Notes: generated by a model from the sequence alone, not told the origin. DNA of 64,000 nucleotides from Calidihabitans tengchongensis (GCA_031459615.1 JAVKIE010000001.1:124001-188000), one strand, 5' to 3'. Numbered from the stretch's first letter, positions 8,039 through 17,006 are shown. Translations and numbers: made by a program.

Positions 8039-10489
8039 ATGACCATGGACGTGACGGAGTACAAGCAGCGGCTGAAGATCCCCGCTCGCAACACCACCCT
8101 GGAGCGGGCTCTGACCTTCCACCACGCCCGGGTGCTGGAGGCCCGGGGGCAGCACGACGAGGCGGTGGCGGCCTACAAGAAGGTGCTGGAACTGGCCCCC
8201 GAGGACGCCGTGGCCTATGCCCGGCTGGCGTCCCTGTACGTCCAGCGGGGCGTGCCGCGGGCGGCGGTGATGGTGTACGTGGCCCTGGCGGAGATGCAGA
8301 TCGGCCGCGAGCGGTGGGAGAAGGCGGCCCTGGCCTACGAGCGGGCCAGCGAGCTGGCCCCCGACGACGGCGAGATCCACACAGCGCTGCGGGATGTGTA
8401 CATCAAGATGGGCCGGCTGAAGGACGCGGCCAAGGTGCAGGAGCGCATCGACCGCACGGTCGCCGGCCCCCGGTCGGCCCCGGCCGCGCCGCCCGCCCCG
8501 ATCCCCGCGCCGCCCGTCACTCCCCCTCCGCCTGACGGCGAGCCGCCGGCACCGGTGTCGCTGACCCCCCTGGGGCCTGCTCCCGCACCGCCGCCATCGC
8601 CCCCGAAGCCACCCGCCGACACATCCCCTCCGGCCGCGCGCCCGCCCTCGGCGGAGCGCCTGCCAGGACGGCCGCCGGAGAAGGCGCCGCCGGCCCCACA
8701 GAAGCCGCCGGCCCGCCCTCCCCAGCCTCCGGCATCTCCCGGCAGAACCCAGCCGGCTCCGCCGCCGGCCGAGGCCGTCCGGCGGCCCCGGCGGTCGGAA
8801 TCCCTGGGCCAGATCCTCCTGGACGAGGGCCTGGTGACCCGGGAGCAGCTGGACAAGGCCATCCACACCCAGCAACGCTCGGGGGGCCATCTGGGCCGGA
8901 TCCTGGTCGAGCAGGGGGTACTGACCGACCAGCAGCTGGCGAAGGTCCTGGCCCTGCAGTGGGGCCTGCCCTACGTGGAGCTGGGCTCGCTGGAGATCGA
9001 CGACACGGTGGTCAAGCTCATCCCCCAGCACCTGGCCCACCGGCACAAGGTCCTGGCGATCGAGCGGACCCGCAAGAAGCTCAAGCTGGCCATCGCCGAC
9101 CCCCTCAACGTGGTCGCCCTGGACGACGTGCGGCTGGTGACCGGGCTGGAGATCGAGCCGGTGGTGGCGGCCGAGGAGGACATCGTGGCCGCCATCGGCC
9201 GCTACTACAGCGGCGGGATCGACCTGGACGAGGCCATGCGCCAGGCCGTGGCCGCCGAGGTGGACGTCCCCGAGGAGAAAACCGAGGACCTGTCCGTCGA
9301 GAAGCTGCGCACCCTGACCGAGGAAGCCCCGGTGGTGCGCCTGGTGAACCTGATCATCAGCCAGGCCATCGCCGACGGCGCCAGCGACATCCACATCGAG
9401 CCCCACCGGCGCAGCGTCCAGGTCCGCTACCGCATCGACGGCCTGCTGCACGACGTCATGACCCCGCCCAAGTCCCTGCAGGCGGCCATCGTCTCCCGGG
9501 TGAAGATCATGGCCAACCTGGACATCGCCGAGAGGAGGCTGCCCCAGGACGGCCGCATCCACGTGGTGATCGAGAACAAGGAGTACGACCTGCGGGTGTC
9601 CACCCTGCCCACGGTGTTCGGGGAGAAGGTGGTGATGCGCATCCTGGACCAGTCCAGCACCCGCCTGGGCCTGAACAAACTGGGTTTCACCCCGTCCATG
9701 CTGGAGATCTGGGAGAGTCTGGTGAGCAAGCCCTACGGGATGATCCTGGTCAGCGGCCCCACCGGCAGCGGCAAGACCACCACCCTGTACTCCACCCTGC
9801 ACAAGATCAACACCCTGGACAAGAACATCCTGACCATCGAGGACCCGGTGGAGTACCAGCTGCCCCGGGTCAACCAGGTGCACGTCAACCCCAAAGCCGG
9901 CCTGACGTTTGCCAGCGGCCTGCGGTCGTTCCTGCGCCAGGACCCCGACATCATCATGGTGGGCGAGATCCGCGACCGGGAGACGGCCGAGATCGCCATC
10001 CAGGCGTCCCTGACCGGCCACCTGGTCCTGTCCACCATCCACACCAACGACGCCCCCAGCGCCACCACCCGGCTCATCGACATGGGCATCGAGCCGTTTT
10101 TGGTCAGCTCGTCGCTGATCGGGGTGCTGGCCCAGCGCCTGGCCCGGACCATCTGCGCCCACTGCAAGGAAGCCTACACCCCGCCGGTGGAGGCCCTGCA
10201 CCGCCTGGGCCTGCGGCCGGAGGAGGGCGAGGAGATCGTCTTCTACCGGGGCCGGGGCTGCGACCGGTGCAAGGGCACCGGCTACAAGGGCCGCACCGGG
10301 ATCTTCGAGCTGATGGTGATGAGCGAGGCTATCCGGGAGCTGGTCCTCAAGGGCGCCTCCGCCGCCCAGATCCGCGACCAGGCGGTGGCCGAGGGGATGA
10401 AGACCCTGGCCGAGGATGGTATCCTCAAAGTACTCGAAGGCGTCACCACCGTCGACGAACTCCTGCGGGTCGTCTTTGTGGAGCAGTAG
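8039..10489 (+). CDS. pilB: PilB/GspE-type pilus extension ATPase 1 with TPR and MshEN domains
   Basis: This is a cytoplasmic hexameric ATPase that powers type IV pilus extension, 816 residues long. It has an unusual N-terminus: two to three TPR-like repeats (about residues 20-145), then a proline-rich linker (about 145-250). Two exact 24-residue MshEN motifs follow at residues 255-278 and 284-307, separated by five residues, each with the L-G-x-x-L and G-h-h pattern that binds cyclic di-GMP in MshE. The ATPase core carries Walker A GPTGSGKTT (from residue 573), an Asp box (IEDPVEYQ), Walker B (DPDIIMVGEIRDRETAE) and a His box (LSTIHTNDA). A tetracysteine zinc site (C-x2-C and C-x2-C, about residues 707-745) is present. 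ATG at 8039 or 8045 are both possible starts. The TPR extension is not standard for PilB. Confidence 0.95.
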   Translation: MTMDVTEYKQRLKIPARNTTLERALTFHHARVLEARGQHDEAVAAYKKVLELAPEDAVAYARLASLYVQRGVPRAAVMVYVALAEMQIGRERWEKAALAYERASELAPDDGEIHTALRDVYIKMGRLKDAAKVQERIDRTVAGPRSAPAAPPAPIPAPPVTPPPPDGEPPAPVSLTPLGPAPAPPPSPPKPPADTSPPAARPPSAERLPGRPPEKAPPAPQKPPARPPQPPASPGRTQPAPPPAEAVRRPRRSESLGQILLDEGLVTREQLDKAIHTQQRSGGHLGRILVEQGVLTDQQLAKVLALQWGLPYVELGSLEIDDTVVKLIPQHLAHRHKVLAIERTRKKLKLAIADPLNVVALDDVRLVTGLEIEPVVAAEEDIVAAIGRYYSGGIDLDEAMRQAVAAEVDVPEEKTEDLSVEKLRTLTEEAPVVRLVNLIISQAIADGASDIHIEPHRRSVQVRYRIDGLLHDVMTPPKSLQAAIVSRVKIMANLDIAERRLPQDGRIHVVIENKEYDLRVSTLPTVFGEKVVMRILDQSSTRLGLNKLGFTPSMLEIWESLVSKPYGMILVSGPTGSGKTTTLYSTLHKINTLDKNILTIEDPVEYQLPRVNQVHVNPKAGLTFASGLRSFLRQDPDIIMVGEIRDRETAEIAIQASLTGHLVLSTIHTNDAPSATTRLIDMGIEPFLVSSSLIGVLAQRLARTICAHCKEAYTPPVEALHRLGLRPEEGEEIVFYRGRGCDRCKGTGYKGRTGIFELMVMSEAIRELVLKGASAAQIRDQAVAEGMKTLAEDGILKVLEGVTTVDELLRVVFVEQ

Positions 10490-10580
10490 GGAAGAGGGAA
10501 AAAGGAAGAGGGAAGAGGGAAAAGGCTTGAGACCCTAGCGAGGTAGGTTGTTTCCTCATCCTTCTTCCCTCTTCCCTCCC
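10490..10580 (+). repeat. Polypurine/polypyrimidine inverted repeat (GAAGAGGGA family, copy 1)
   Basis: Tandem GAAGAGGGA-type heptamers to nonamers on the left arm face CTTCTTCCCTCTTCCCTCC on the right arm, with about 35 bases between. The arms can form a long hairpin. A second copy of the same design lies at 48946-49013. The right arm ends directly at the GGAGG that serves as RBS for the next gene. Confidence 0.75.
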
Positions 10581-10589
10581 GGAGGTTGT

Positions 10590-12413
10590 ATGGGCGACCG
10601 CGACCCCTCTCCGGGCGATGCGTCACGCCCGGCTGATCCCGTCCGGAATCCGTCCCCCGACGGGCCCCGCCGCCGTCCGCCGCTGGGCCAGCTGCTGCTG
10701 GAACACGAGCTGGTGACCCCTGACCAGCTGGCCCGCGCCCTGGAGATCCACCGCGCCACGGGGGAGCGGCTGGGGCGGGTCCTGCTGGACATGGGGATCG
10801 TGGACCCCGAGCACGTGGCGCGGCTGCTCAGCCAGCAGATCGGGATCCCCTACGTGCGGCTGGCGGGGGTGGGGCTGGCCGAGGACGTCCTGCGGCTGCT
10901 GCCGGCGCCGCTGGCCAGCCGGCTGCAGGCGGTGCCGCTGGAGGTGCGGGACGGGGTGCTGACGGTGGCGATGGTGGACCCGCTGGACGTGGTGGCCGTG
11001 GACGAGATCCGGCGGGTGACGGGGATGGAGGTGAAGGTGGCGGTCACCACGGTGCGGGACTTCCAGGCAGCGCTGAACCAGTATCCGGCGCTGGACGTGG
11101 CCCAGGAGCTGGTGCGGGACCTGCCGCGGCCGCCGGCGGTGGACGAGGAGCGGGTGTCGCTGGAGCAGCTGCGGCGGATGGCGGAGGAGCAGCCGGTGGT
11201 GCGGCTGGTGAACCGGCTGATCGAGGAAGCGGTGCGCAAGCGGGCCAGCGACATCCACATCGAGCCCCAGGAGAGGCACATCCGGATCCGCTACCGGATC
11301 GACGGGGTCCTGCTGACCCGGGGGACGCTGCCCGAGTACGTGCACGCCCAGGTGGTGTCCCGGATCAAGATCATGGCCAACATGGACATCGCCGAGCGGC
11401 GGGTGCCCCAGGACGGCAGCTTCCAGACCCGGGTGGACGGGCGGCCCATTGACGTGCGGGTGTCCACCATCCCGGCGTTTTACGGGGAGAAGGCGGTGCT
11501 GCGGCTGCTGGACAAATCAGCGCCCATCTACGACCTGGACAAGCTGGGGCTGTCGGCGGCCAACATCGCGCGGCTGCGGCGGATCATCCGGCGGCCCCAG
11601 GGGATCTTCCTGCTGACGGGGCCGACGGGCAGCGGGAAGACCACGACCCTGTATGCGATCCTCAACGAGCTCAACAGCGAGCAGGTGAACATCGTGACCG
11701 TGGAAGACCCGGTGGAGTACCAGATTGCGGGGATCACCCAGATGCAGGTGAACCCGCGGGCGGGGGTGACGTTCGCCTCGGCGCTGCGCCACTTCCTGCG
11801 CCAGGACCCGGACATCATCATGGTGGGCGAGATCCGGGACCTGGAAACGGCGCGGATCGCGGTGCAGGCGGCGCTGACGGGGCACCTGGTGCTGAGCACC
11901 CTGCACACCAACGACGCGCCGGGGGCGATCACGCGGCTGCTGGACATGGGGATCGAGCCCTACCTGGTGGCGTCGGCCCTGGAAGGGGTCGCGGCCCAGC
12001 GACTGGTGCGGGTGCTGTGCCCGAAGTGCCGGGAGCCGGACCCCGTGGGGGCGGAGGAGGCGCGGGCGCGGCTGGGACCCCAGGCGCCGGAGGGGGCGTT
12101 CTACCTGGCGCGGGGGTGCGACTTCTGCAACTACACGGGCTACCGGGGGCGCGTGGCGGTGTTCGAGGTGGCCGAGATGGACGAGGACCTGCGCCGGCTG
12201 GTCGTCAACCGGGCGCCCCACCACGAGCTGAAAGAGCAGGCGGTGGCGGCGGGGATGACCACCCTGCTGCAGGACGGGCTGGCCAAGGCGGCCGCGGGGG
12301 TGACGTCCCTGGCCGAGGTGTGGCGGGTGGTCCACGTGGAGCCGGCCAACGGGCCCGAGGACGTGGCGGACGAGGACGTTCCAGCGCGGACGCGCCGACA
12401 CGCGGAGGGCTAA
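10590..12413 (+). CDS. pilB: PilB/GspE-type ATPase 2 with MshEN domain
   Basis: This is a second type IV pilus or type II secretion assembly ATPase, 607 residues, without the TPR extension of its upstream paralogue. Two 24-residue MshEN repeats lie at residues 31-54 and 60-83. The second is a full R-L-G-x-x-L motif. The first starts P-L-G, has Glu in place of the central Gly and His in place of the last Gln, so its cyclic di-GMP site may be weakened. Walker A GPTGSGKTT, IVTVEDPVEYQ, DPDIIMVGEIRDLETA and LSTLHTNDA are intact, as are the two zinc-binding Cys pairs (CPKC, CDFC). Start: ATG at 10590 with GGAGG five bases upstream. Confidence 0.94.
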   Translation: MGDRDPSPGDASRPADPVRNPSPDGPRRRPPLGQLLLEHELVTPDQLARALEIHRATGERLGRVLLDMGIVDPEHVARLLSQQIGIPYVRLAGVGLAEDVLRLLPAPLASRLQAVPLEVRDGVLTVAMVDPLDVVAVDEIRRVTGMEVKVAVTTVRDFQAALNQYPALDVAQELVRDLPRPPAVDEERVSLEQLRRMAEEQPVVRLVNRLIEEAVRKRASDIHIEPQERHIRIRYRIDGVLLTRGTLPEYVHAQVVSRIKIMANMDIAERRVPQDGSFQTRVDGRPIDVRVSTIPAFYGEKAVLRLLDKSAPIYDLDKLGLSAANIARLRRIIRRPQGIFLLTGPTGSGKTTTLYAILNELNSEQVNIVTVEDPVEYQIAGITQMQVNPRAGVTFASALRHFLRQDPDIIMVGEIRDLETARIAVQAALTGHLVLSTLHTNDAPGAITRLLDMGIEPYLVASALEGVAAQRLVRVLCPKCREPDPVGAEEARARLGPQAPEGAFYLARGCDFCNYTGYRGRVAVFEVAEMDEDLRRLVVNRAPHHELKEQAVAAGMTTLLQDGLAKAAAGVTSLAEVWRVVHVEPANGPEDVADEDVPARTRRHAEG

Positions 12414-12542
12414 TTCCCCCGGCCGGGCCCGGGCTGTCCACCTGTGCGAGAGGGGATGGGGCGGGCCTGCGGCCGTGCGCGCGTTCCTGCGTCCGCGGTT
12501 TCGGTCCCCGCCACGCCTAGCGGACGCCACGGAGGGGCATGC

Positions 12543-13733
12543 ATGCCCCAGGGGTGTGAGATGCACATCGACGACCTGCTGCGCCAGACCGTGGAAGCCA
12601 AAGCCAGCGACCTCCACCTGACCGTGGGGGTGCCGCCCACCGTCCGGGTGTGGGGCAAGCTCCAGCCCCTCAACCACCCGCCCCTGACGCCCGAGGACAC
12701 CTTCCAGCTGGCCTACAGCATGCTCAACACGTTCCAGAAGCAGAAGTTCGAAAAGACCTGGGAGCTGGACCTGTCCTACGCGGTGGCCGGGCTGGGGCGG
12801 TTCCGGGTCAACGTCTACCGCCAGCGGGGATCGGTGGGCGTCGCCTGCCGGGTCATCCCGGAGGTCATTCCCAGCATCGAGGAGCTGAACATCCCCCTGG
12901 TGGTCAAGGACCTGTGCCGGCTGCCTCGGGGGCTGATCCTGGTCACCGGCCCCACCGGCCACGGCAAGTCCACCACCCTGGCCGCCATGATCGACTTCAT
13001 CAACAGCGAGCGGGCGGCCCACATCGTCACCATCGAGGACCCCATCGAGTACGTGCACCACCACAAGAAGAGCATCGTCAACCAGCGGGAACTGGGCTTT
13101 GACACCCAGTCCTTCCCCAACGCCCTGCGGGCGGTGCTGCGGGAGGACCCCAACGTCATCATGGTGGGCGAGATGCGCGACCTGGAGACCATCTCGGCGG
13201 CTCTGACCATCGCCGAGACCGGCCACCTGGTCTTCGCCACCCTGCACACCGCCAACGCCAGCCAGTCCATCGACCGCATCATCGACGTCTTCCCGCCCCA
13301 CCAGCAGCAGCAGATCCGCGTGCAGCTGGCCTCGGTGCTGGAGGCGGTGATCAGCCAGCAGCTGCTGCCCAACGCGCAGTTCGTGGGGCGGCGGGAGGAG
13401 CGGCGGGTGGCGGCGGTGGCCGCCGCGGCCCGGGGGGCGGGCGGCGGGATGGGGGACGGGCGCAAGGGGAACTGGCCGTCGCTGGAGGAGATCGGGCGCG
13501 TCCCGGCGGTGGAGATCATGATCGCCACCCCGGCCATCCGCAACCTGATCCGGGAGGCCAAGACCCATCAGATCCACACCGCCATCCAGACCGGCGCCCA
13601 GTACGGCATGCAGACCATGGACCAGTCCCTGTTCAACCTGTACTCCCGGCGGCTGATTACCCTGGAGAACGCCCTGGCCCGGGCCATTTACCCCGACGAG
13701 CTGCGGAAGATGATCGAACGGGGAGGCCAGTAA
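12543..13733 (+). CDS. pilT: PilT pilus retraction ATPase
   Basis: PilT disassembles type IV pili and drives retraction. The 396-residue product has the PilT N-terminal domain (DDLLRQTVEAKASDLHLTVGVPP). Walker A is GPTGHGKST at residues 136-144, with His where Ser is usual. The Asp box IVTIEDPIEYVH, Walker B VIMVGEMRDLETI, His box FATLHTANA and the PilT signature AIRNLIRE (about residue 331) are present. A glycine- and arginine-rich insertion of about 40 residues (about 279-320) splits the usual QQLLP to VPAVEIM junction. GGAGG at 12531 supports ATG 12543; ATG 12561 is an alternative. Confidence 0.95.
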   Translation: MPQGCEMHIDDLLRQTVEAKASDLHLTVGVPPTVRVWGKLQPLNHPPLTPEDTFQLAYSMLNTFQKQKFEKTWELDLSYAVAGLGRFRVNVYRQRGSVGVACRVIPEVIPSIEELNIPLVVKDLCRLPRGLILVTGPTGHGKSTTLAAMIDFINSERAAHIVTIEDPIEYVHHHKKSIVNQRELGFDTQSFPNALRAVLREDPNVIMVGEMRDLETISAALTIAETGHLVFATLHTANASQSIDRIIDVFPPHQQQQIRVQLASVLEAVISQQLLPNAQFVGRREERRVAAVAAAARGAGGGMGDGRKGNWPSLEEIGRVPAVEIMIATPAIRNLIREAKTHQIHTAIQTGAQYGMQTMDQSLFNLYSRRLITLENALARAIYPDELRKMIERGGQ

Positions 13734-13785
13734 CCCGGAGGAGGGACTGCCGCGCCGGTCCGGGAGCGGATAGTCTGAGGGGAGG

Positions 13786-13949
13786 GAAAACTTTCCGTCT
13801 CCCCCGGGCAGAGGGGCGAGCACTGGCAATTCTCCTCTTCCTTCGGGGAGAGGGCCGGCATCAACAGCTTCTCGCCCCCTATGGGGAGAGGGTGAGGGGA
13901 TACACAAACTTTCCCTCTCCCCTCTGGGGAGAGGGTGAGGGTGAGGGGT
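13786..13949 (+). repeat. Cluster of REP-like palindromes (CTCTCCCC...GGGGAGAGGG), copy 1
   Basis: At least three imperfect palindromic units of about 30-40 bases follow one another (about 13828-13861, 13869-13900, 13908-13949). Each is a CTC/CCC arm, a short loop and GGGGAGAGGG, the last two followed by TGAGGG. The same family recurs at 19901-20018 and 31395-31432. In all three places the unit lies immediately before a start codon; here the terminal GAGGGTGAGGGG provides the pilC ribosome-binding sequence. Confidence 0.85.
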
Positions 13950-15161
13950 ATGGCGACCTTCCGGTACAGTGCACGCGACGCCTCCGGACGAGTGGTGGCC
14001 GGCGCCATCGAGGCCGACACCGAGGTGGCGGTGGTCGGCAAGCTGCAGGAGATGGGGTTTTACGTCACCAGCCTGGAGCGGGCCGCTCCCCGCGCCGACC
14101 TGCGGGCGGGGCTGCGGCGGCTGCGGCGGGTGGGACTGCGGGAGCTGACCATCTTCACCCGGCAGTTCGCCACCATGGTGAACGCCGGGCTGTCCATGGT
14201 GCGCACCCTGACCATCCTGGAGCAGCAGACCGAAAGCCACAAACTCCGCCAGATCGTCAGCGAGGTGCGCAAGGACGTGGAGGAGGGCATGACCCTCTCC
14301 GACGCCCTGGCCAAGCATCCTGACACCTTCAGCACCCTGACGGTGAACATGGTGCGGGCCGGCGAGGTGGGCGGCGTCCTGGACGACGTGCTCAACCGCC
14401 TGGCCATCTTCTTCGAGAAGGACCTGGCCCTGCGCCAGAAGGTGCGGGCCGCGGTGACCTACCCGGCGGCCATCTTCGTGTTCGCCCTCGGCGTGATCTT
14501 CTTCCTGGTGTTCTTCATCCTGCCCCAGTTCATCGGCTTCTTCGAGGGGCTGGAGCTGACGCTGCCGCTGCCCACCCGGGTCCTGATCTGGTTCACCAAG
14601 ACCCTCACCGGGTACTGGTACGTGTTCCTGGGCTTCATCCTGCTGGGGCTGTACGGCCTGCGCATGTACATCAGCACGCCCATCGGCCGCTTCCGTTTTG
14701 ACCGGTTCAAGCTGCGGGTGCCGGTGTTCGGGCCCCTGGTGCGCAAGGTGACCATCTCCCGGTTCACCCGGACCCTGGGGACCCTGATCACCAGCGGCGT
14801 GCCCATCATGCAGGCCCTGGACGTGGTGGCCAAGGCGGTGGAGAACAAGGTGGTGGCCGAGGCCATCGAGAACGTGCGCAACAGCATCCGCGAGGGCGAG
14901 TCCATCGCCCTGCCCCTGCAGGCCAGCGGCCTGTTCCCGCCCATGGTGGTGCAGATGACGTCGGTGGGCGAGGAGACCGGGACCCTGGACACCATGCTGC
15001 AGAAGGTGGCCGACTTCTACGACGCCGAGGTGGAGACCACCCTGGCCCAGCTCACCTCGATCCTGGAGCCCATGCTGATCGTCTTCCTGGGCTTCGTGGT
15101 CGGCTTCATCGTCCTGAGCTTCTACATGCCGCTGTACCAGCTGATCACCGGCCTCCGCTGA
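13950..15161 (+). CDS. pilC: PilC/GspF type IV pilus inner-membrane platform protein
   Basis: PilC is the polytopic platform that couples the ATPases to pilin polymerisation. The 403-residue product shows two GspF domains. The first begins at ELTIFTRQFATMVNAGLSMVRTL; the second, about residue 270, begins ISRFTRTLGTLITSGVPIMQAL. Each is followed by a V/I-x-x-G-E-E/V-T/G signature (VRAGEVGGVLDDVL, TSVGEETGTLDTML). Three membrane segments lie at about 170-195, 220-240 and 375-395. The in-frame GTG at 13935 lies inside the repeat, so ATG 13950 is preferred. pilB-pilB-pilT-pilC is a coherent motor operon. Confidence 0.96.
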   Translation: MATFRYSARDASGRVVAGAIEADTEVAVVGKLQEMGFYVTSLERAAPRADLRAGLRRLRRVGLRELTIFTRQFATMVNAGLSMVRTLTILEQQTESHKLRQIVSEVRKDVEEGMTLSDALAKHPDTFSTLTVNMVRAGEVGGVLDDVLNRLAIFFEKDLALRQKVRAAVTYPAAIFVFALGVIFFLVFFILPQFIGFFEGLELTLPLPTRVLIWFTKTLTGYWYVFLGFILLGLYGLRMYISTPIGRFRFDRFKLRVPVFGPLVRKVTISRFTRTLGTLITSGVPIMQALDVVAKAVENKVVAEAIENVRNSIREGESIALPLQASGLFPPMVVQMTSVGEETGTLDTMLQKVADFYDAEVETTLAQLTSILEPMLIVFLGFVVGFIVLSFYMPLYQLITGLR

Positions 15162-15191
15162 CTGACGGAATCGCGGGATCGCGAGAATGCA

Positions 15192-15220
15192 CGAGGGGAC
15201 GGCGTCCGGCCGTCCCCTCG
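15192..15220 (+). terminator. Terminator-like hairpin after pilC
   Basis: A perfect 11-base stem, CGAGGGGACGG with CCGTCCCCTCG, and a seven-base loop lie 31 bases after the pilC stop. Only TCTGT follows, so there is no long T-run. It probably ends the motor operon. Confidence 0.6.
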
Positions 15221-15587
15221 TCTGTCCGACCTGGCAGCGGTCTCTCCTGAAGGCGTCGGGGGATTGGACGGGGAACGAGCCCCAGACGGCGCTGACGCCT
15301 TCCCCAAGCATGAGAAATGGCTCGTTCGGGCTACTGACTTCTGCGCGTGCCCCGGGTAGCGTATGAAGCCGGAGCCAGGAGGCGGGCACGCCGTCTCCCG
15401 AGGCCCGTGACGCCTGGGAAGTGTCAGCTCGGCCGCGGCCTGCGGTCCTGCCGGCTGACCTGGCTGCTTCCTGCGAGGAGTGCCGATGCGGACTCGGAGA
15501 GGGGATGCGGACGCCTGGGGCCGTAAGGGCGAGTGCGCCGCGTCAATGACAGAATGCCCGTCCAGCGGGGCCTCGCGTTGCCGCCGG
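15221..15587. other. Intergenic region with inverted repeat, no gene seen
   Basis: About 370 bases separate the pilC terminator from the stop of the minus-strand gene. I see no convincing coding region. GAAGGCGTC (15249-15257) pairs with GACGCCTTC (15294-15302) around a 36-base loop. Such a hairpin could end transcription arriving on the minus strand. Its function is otherwise unknown. Confidence 0.45.
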
Positions 15588-16328
15588 TCAGCGAGCCTCG
15601 CTCCGCTGTTCCTCGACGACCCGCGCCGCCTCCCCGAACGTGATCCACACCCCCGAGGCATGGAAGACGACCCAGCGCAGGTAGCCGGGCAGGGAGAAGT
15701 AGTTGGTCTCCACGCTGTAGGGCCGGAGGTTGGCCACGTGGGGGAAACTGGCCACGGGCGGCGGGGCGGCCCCGCCGGGCAGGAGCCCGGAGACCTGGGC
15801 GGCGGAGCGCGGCCGGAAGACGATGATCACGGCGACGGCCTGGCGGTCCAGGCCGAAAGCCACGCCCACGTCGTCGTAGACCAGGCCCGGGAACCCCTCC
15901 ACCGTGCCTTCCCGGAAGCCGCGGCCGAACAGGCGGATGACGTCTTCCGCGCGGTAGCCGACCCCCAGGTCCTCGCTGATCTTCAGCAGGCTGTTGGAGG
16001 TGGACGCGGCGGTAACAGTGCCGTCTTTGACGTACACCGCAATTCCCCACCGGCTGAAGGTGTACACCGAGTCCACCATCGTCTCCCGGACCACCGAGGG
16101 CCGGCCGAAGCGGGCCAGGATCAACTGGATGCGCTGGCCCAGAACGATCCCGGCCAGGGCCTGGCCCGGTACGATCTGGCGGACAGACGGTCGGGCCGGC
16201 GGGGCAGGAAGAGGCTGGACAGGGGCCGGGGCGGCCGGTGGCGGAGCCGGAGCAGGCTCCTGGGCCAGGGCGGGGGACGTGGCGAGCAGGACAGCTGCGG
16301 CGAGGACTGCGGCGGCGGATGGTCGCAT
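15588..16328 (-). CDS. Secreted protein of unknown function with two internal repeats
   Basis: I do not recognise this 246-residue protein. It has a clear signal peptide (hydrophobic residues about 3-20, cleavage near ALA-QE) followed by a Pro/Ala-rich stretch. The mature part contains two similar units: GQRIQLILARFGRP to WGIAVYVKDGTVTA, and RAEDVIRLFGRG to VGVAFGLDRQAVAVIIV. Both pair a short helix ending in a F-G-R/x turn with a Y-x-x-x-G-I/V-A/F strand. ATG 16328 is chosen over an in-frame GTG at 16334 because GGGAG lies seven bases before the ATG. It is divergent from the pilin genes and the only long minus-strand gene in the window. A periplasmic role near the pilus is a guess. Confidence 0.75.
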   Translation of the reverse strand: MRPSAAAVLAAAVLLATSPALAQEPAPAPPPAAPAPVQPLPAPPARPSVRQIVPGQALAGIVLGQRIQLILARFGRPSVVRETMVDSVYTFSRWGIAVYVKDGTVTAASTSNSLLKISEDLGVGYRAEDVIRLFGRGFREGTVEGFPGLVYDDVGVAFGLDRQAVAVIIVFRPRSAAQVSGLLPGGAAPPPVASFPHVANLRPYSVETNYFSLPGYLRWVVFHASGVWITFGEAARVVEEQRSEAR

Positions 16329-16521
16329 TGTCACGCTCCCTTGGCTGAAAGGGTTTCCCTCCGGGGTGCCGGTTTCCTGCCCCCCGCTGGTCTTACCCCC
16401 GTACAGGCGTGCGCCAGACCCCCGGGCCTATGGGAGGTGCGAGGGGGGCATAAGGCCGGTGACGGGTCCGGCGGCAGTCCGGCCGGGGTCCCGTATCAGG
16501 TCGGGGGAAAGGTCATGGAAG

Positions 16522-16944
16522 ATGCGGCGCGGACAGGCCGGCTTCACCATGATCGAGCTGCTGGTGGCCATCGCCATCCTGGGCGTGATTGCGGCCATCC
16601 TGATCCCCAACTTCATCCGGGCCCGGGCCGGCAGCCAGCTGGCGGCCGCCCAGCTGGACTTCCACCACATCGTCATGGCCCTGGAGATGTACTACTGGGA
16701 GAACCAGGCCTACCCGCCGGCGGCCTCGTGGGAATCCGACCTGGAGTCCGGCGGCTACATCCGGGCGGTACCGCGCTCCCCGGTGGACCGGGCCCCCTAC
16801 GGCTACGCCACCGACGCCGCCCGGACCCGCTTTGTGCTGTGGGACGGCCCCGACAAGTACATCCAGGCCGGCAGCGGGGGGTACATCGTCTACACGGTGA
16901 CCGGGGGGCTGGAGGTGGGAGTGACGTCCGTCCCCACCCCCTGA
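16522..16944 (+). CDS. Type IV pilin-like protein (prepilin)
   Basis: This 140-residue prepilin has a short leader of seven residues ending in Gly, followed by the conserved FTMIELLVAIAILGVIAA hydrophobic helix with Glu at mature position 5. PilD would cut after the Gly and methylate the Phe. The C-terminal part is small (about 100 residues), like GspG/pseudopilins, and has no Cys pair. It lies 125 bases ahead of the likely major pilin, which has a related N-terminus (IPNFIRARA against IPNFLRARA). The 187-base divergent upstream region probably holds promoters for both directions, but none is clear. Confidence 0.9.
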   Translation: MRRGQAGFTMIELLVAIAILGVIAAILIPNFIRARAGSQLAAAQLDFHHIVMALEMYYWENQAYPPAASWESDLESGGYIRAVPRSPVDRAPYGYATDAARTRFVLWDGPDKYIQAGSGGYIVYTVTGGLEVGVTSVPTP

Positions 16945-17006
16945 GGTCTGCGCCGGCCGGGGAGGTCTAACGGGGGGAGATCGCGGGCAGAAGGTGTGGT
17001 GTAGAG

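Noticed and set aside
11517..15389. A 1290-codon open frame on the minus strand opposite pilB2, pilT and pilC
   Set aside because: It is antisense to three well-recognised genes and has the low-complexity His/Gln/Gly/Leu composition typical of GC-rich shadow frames.
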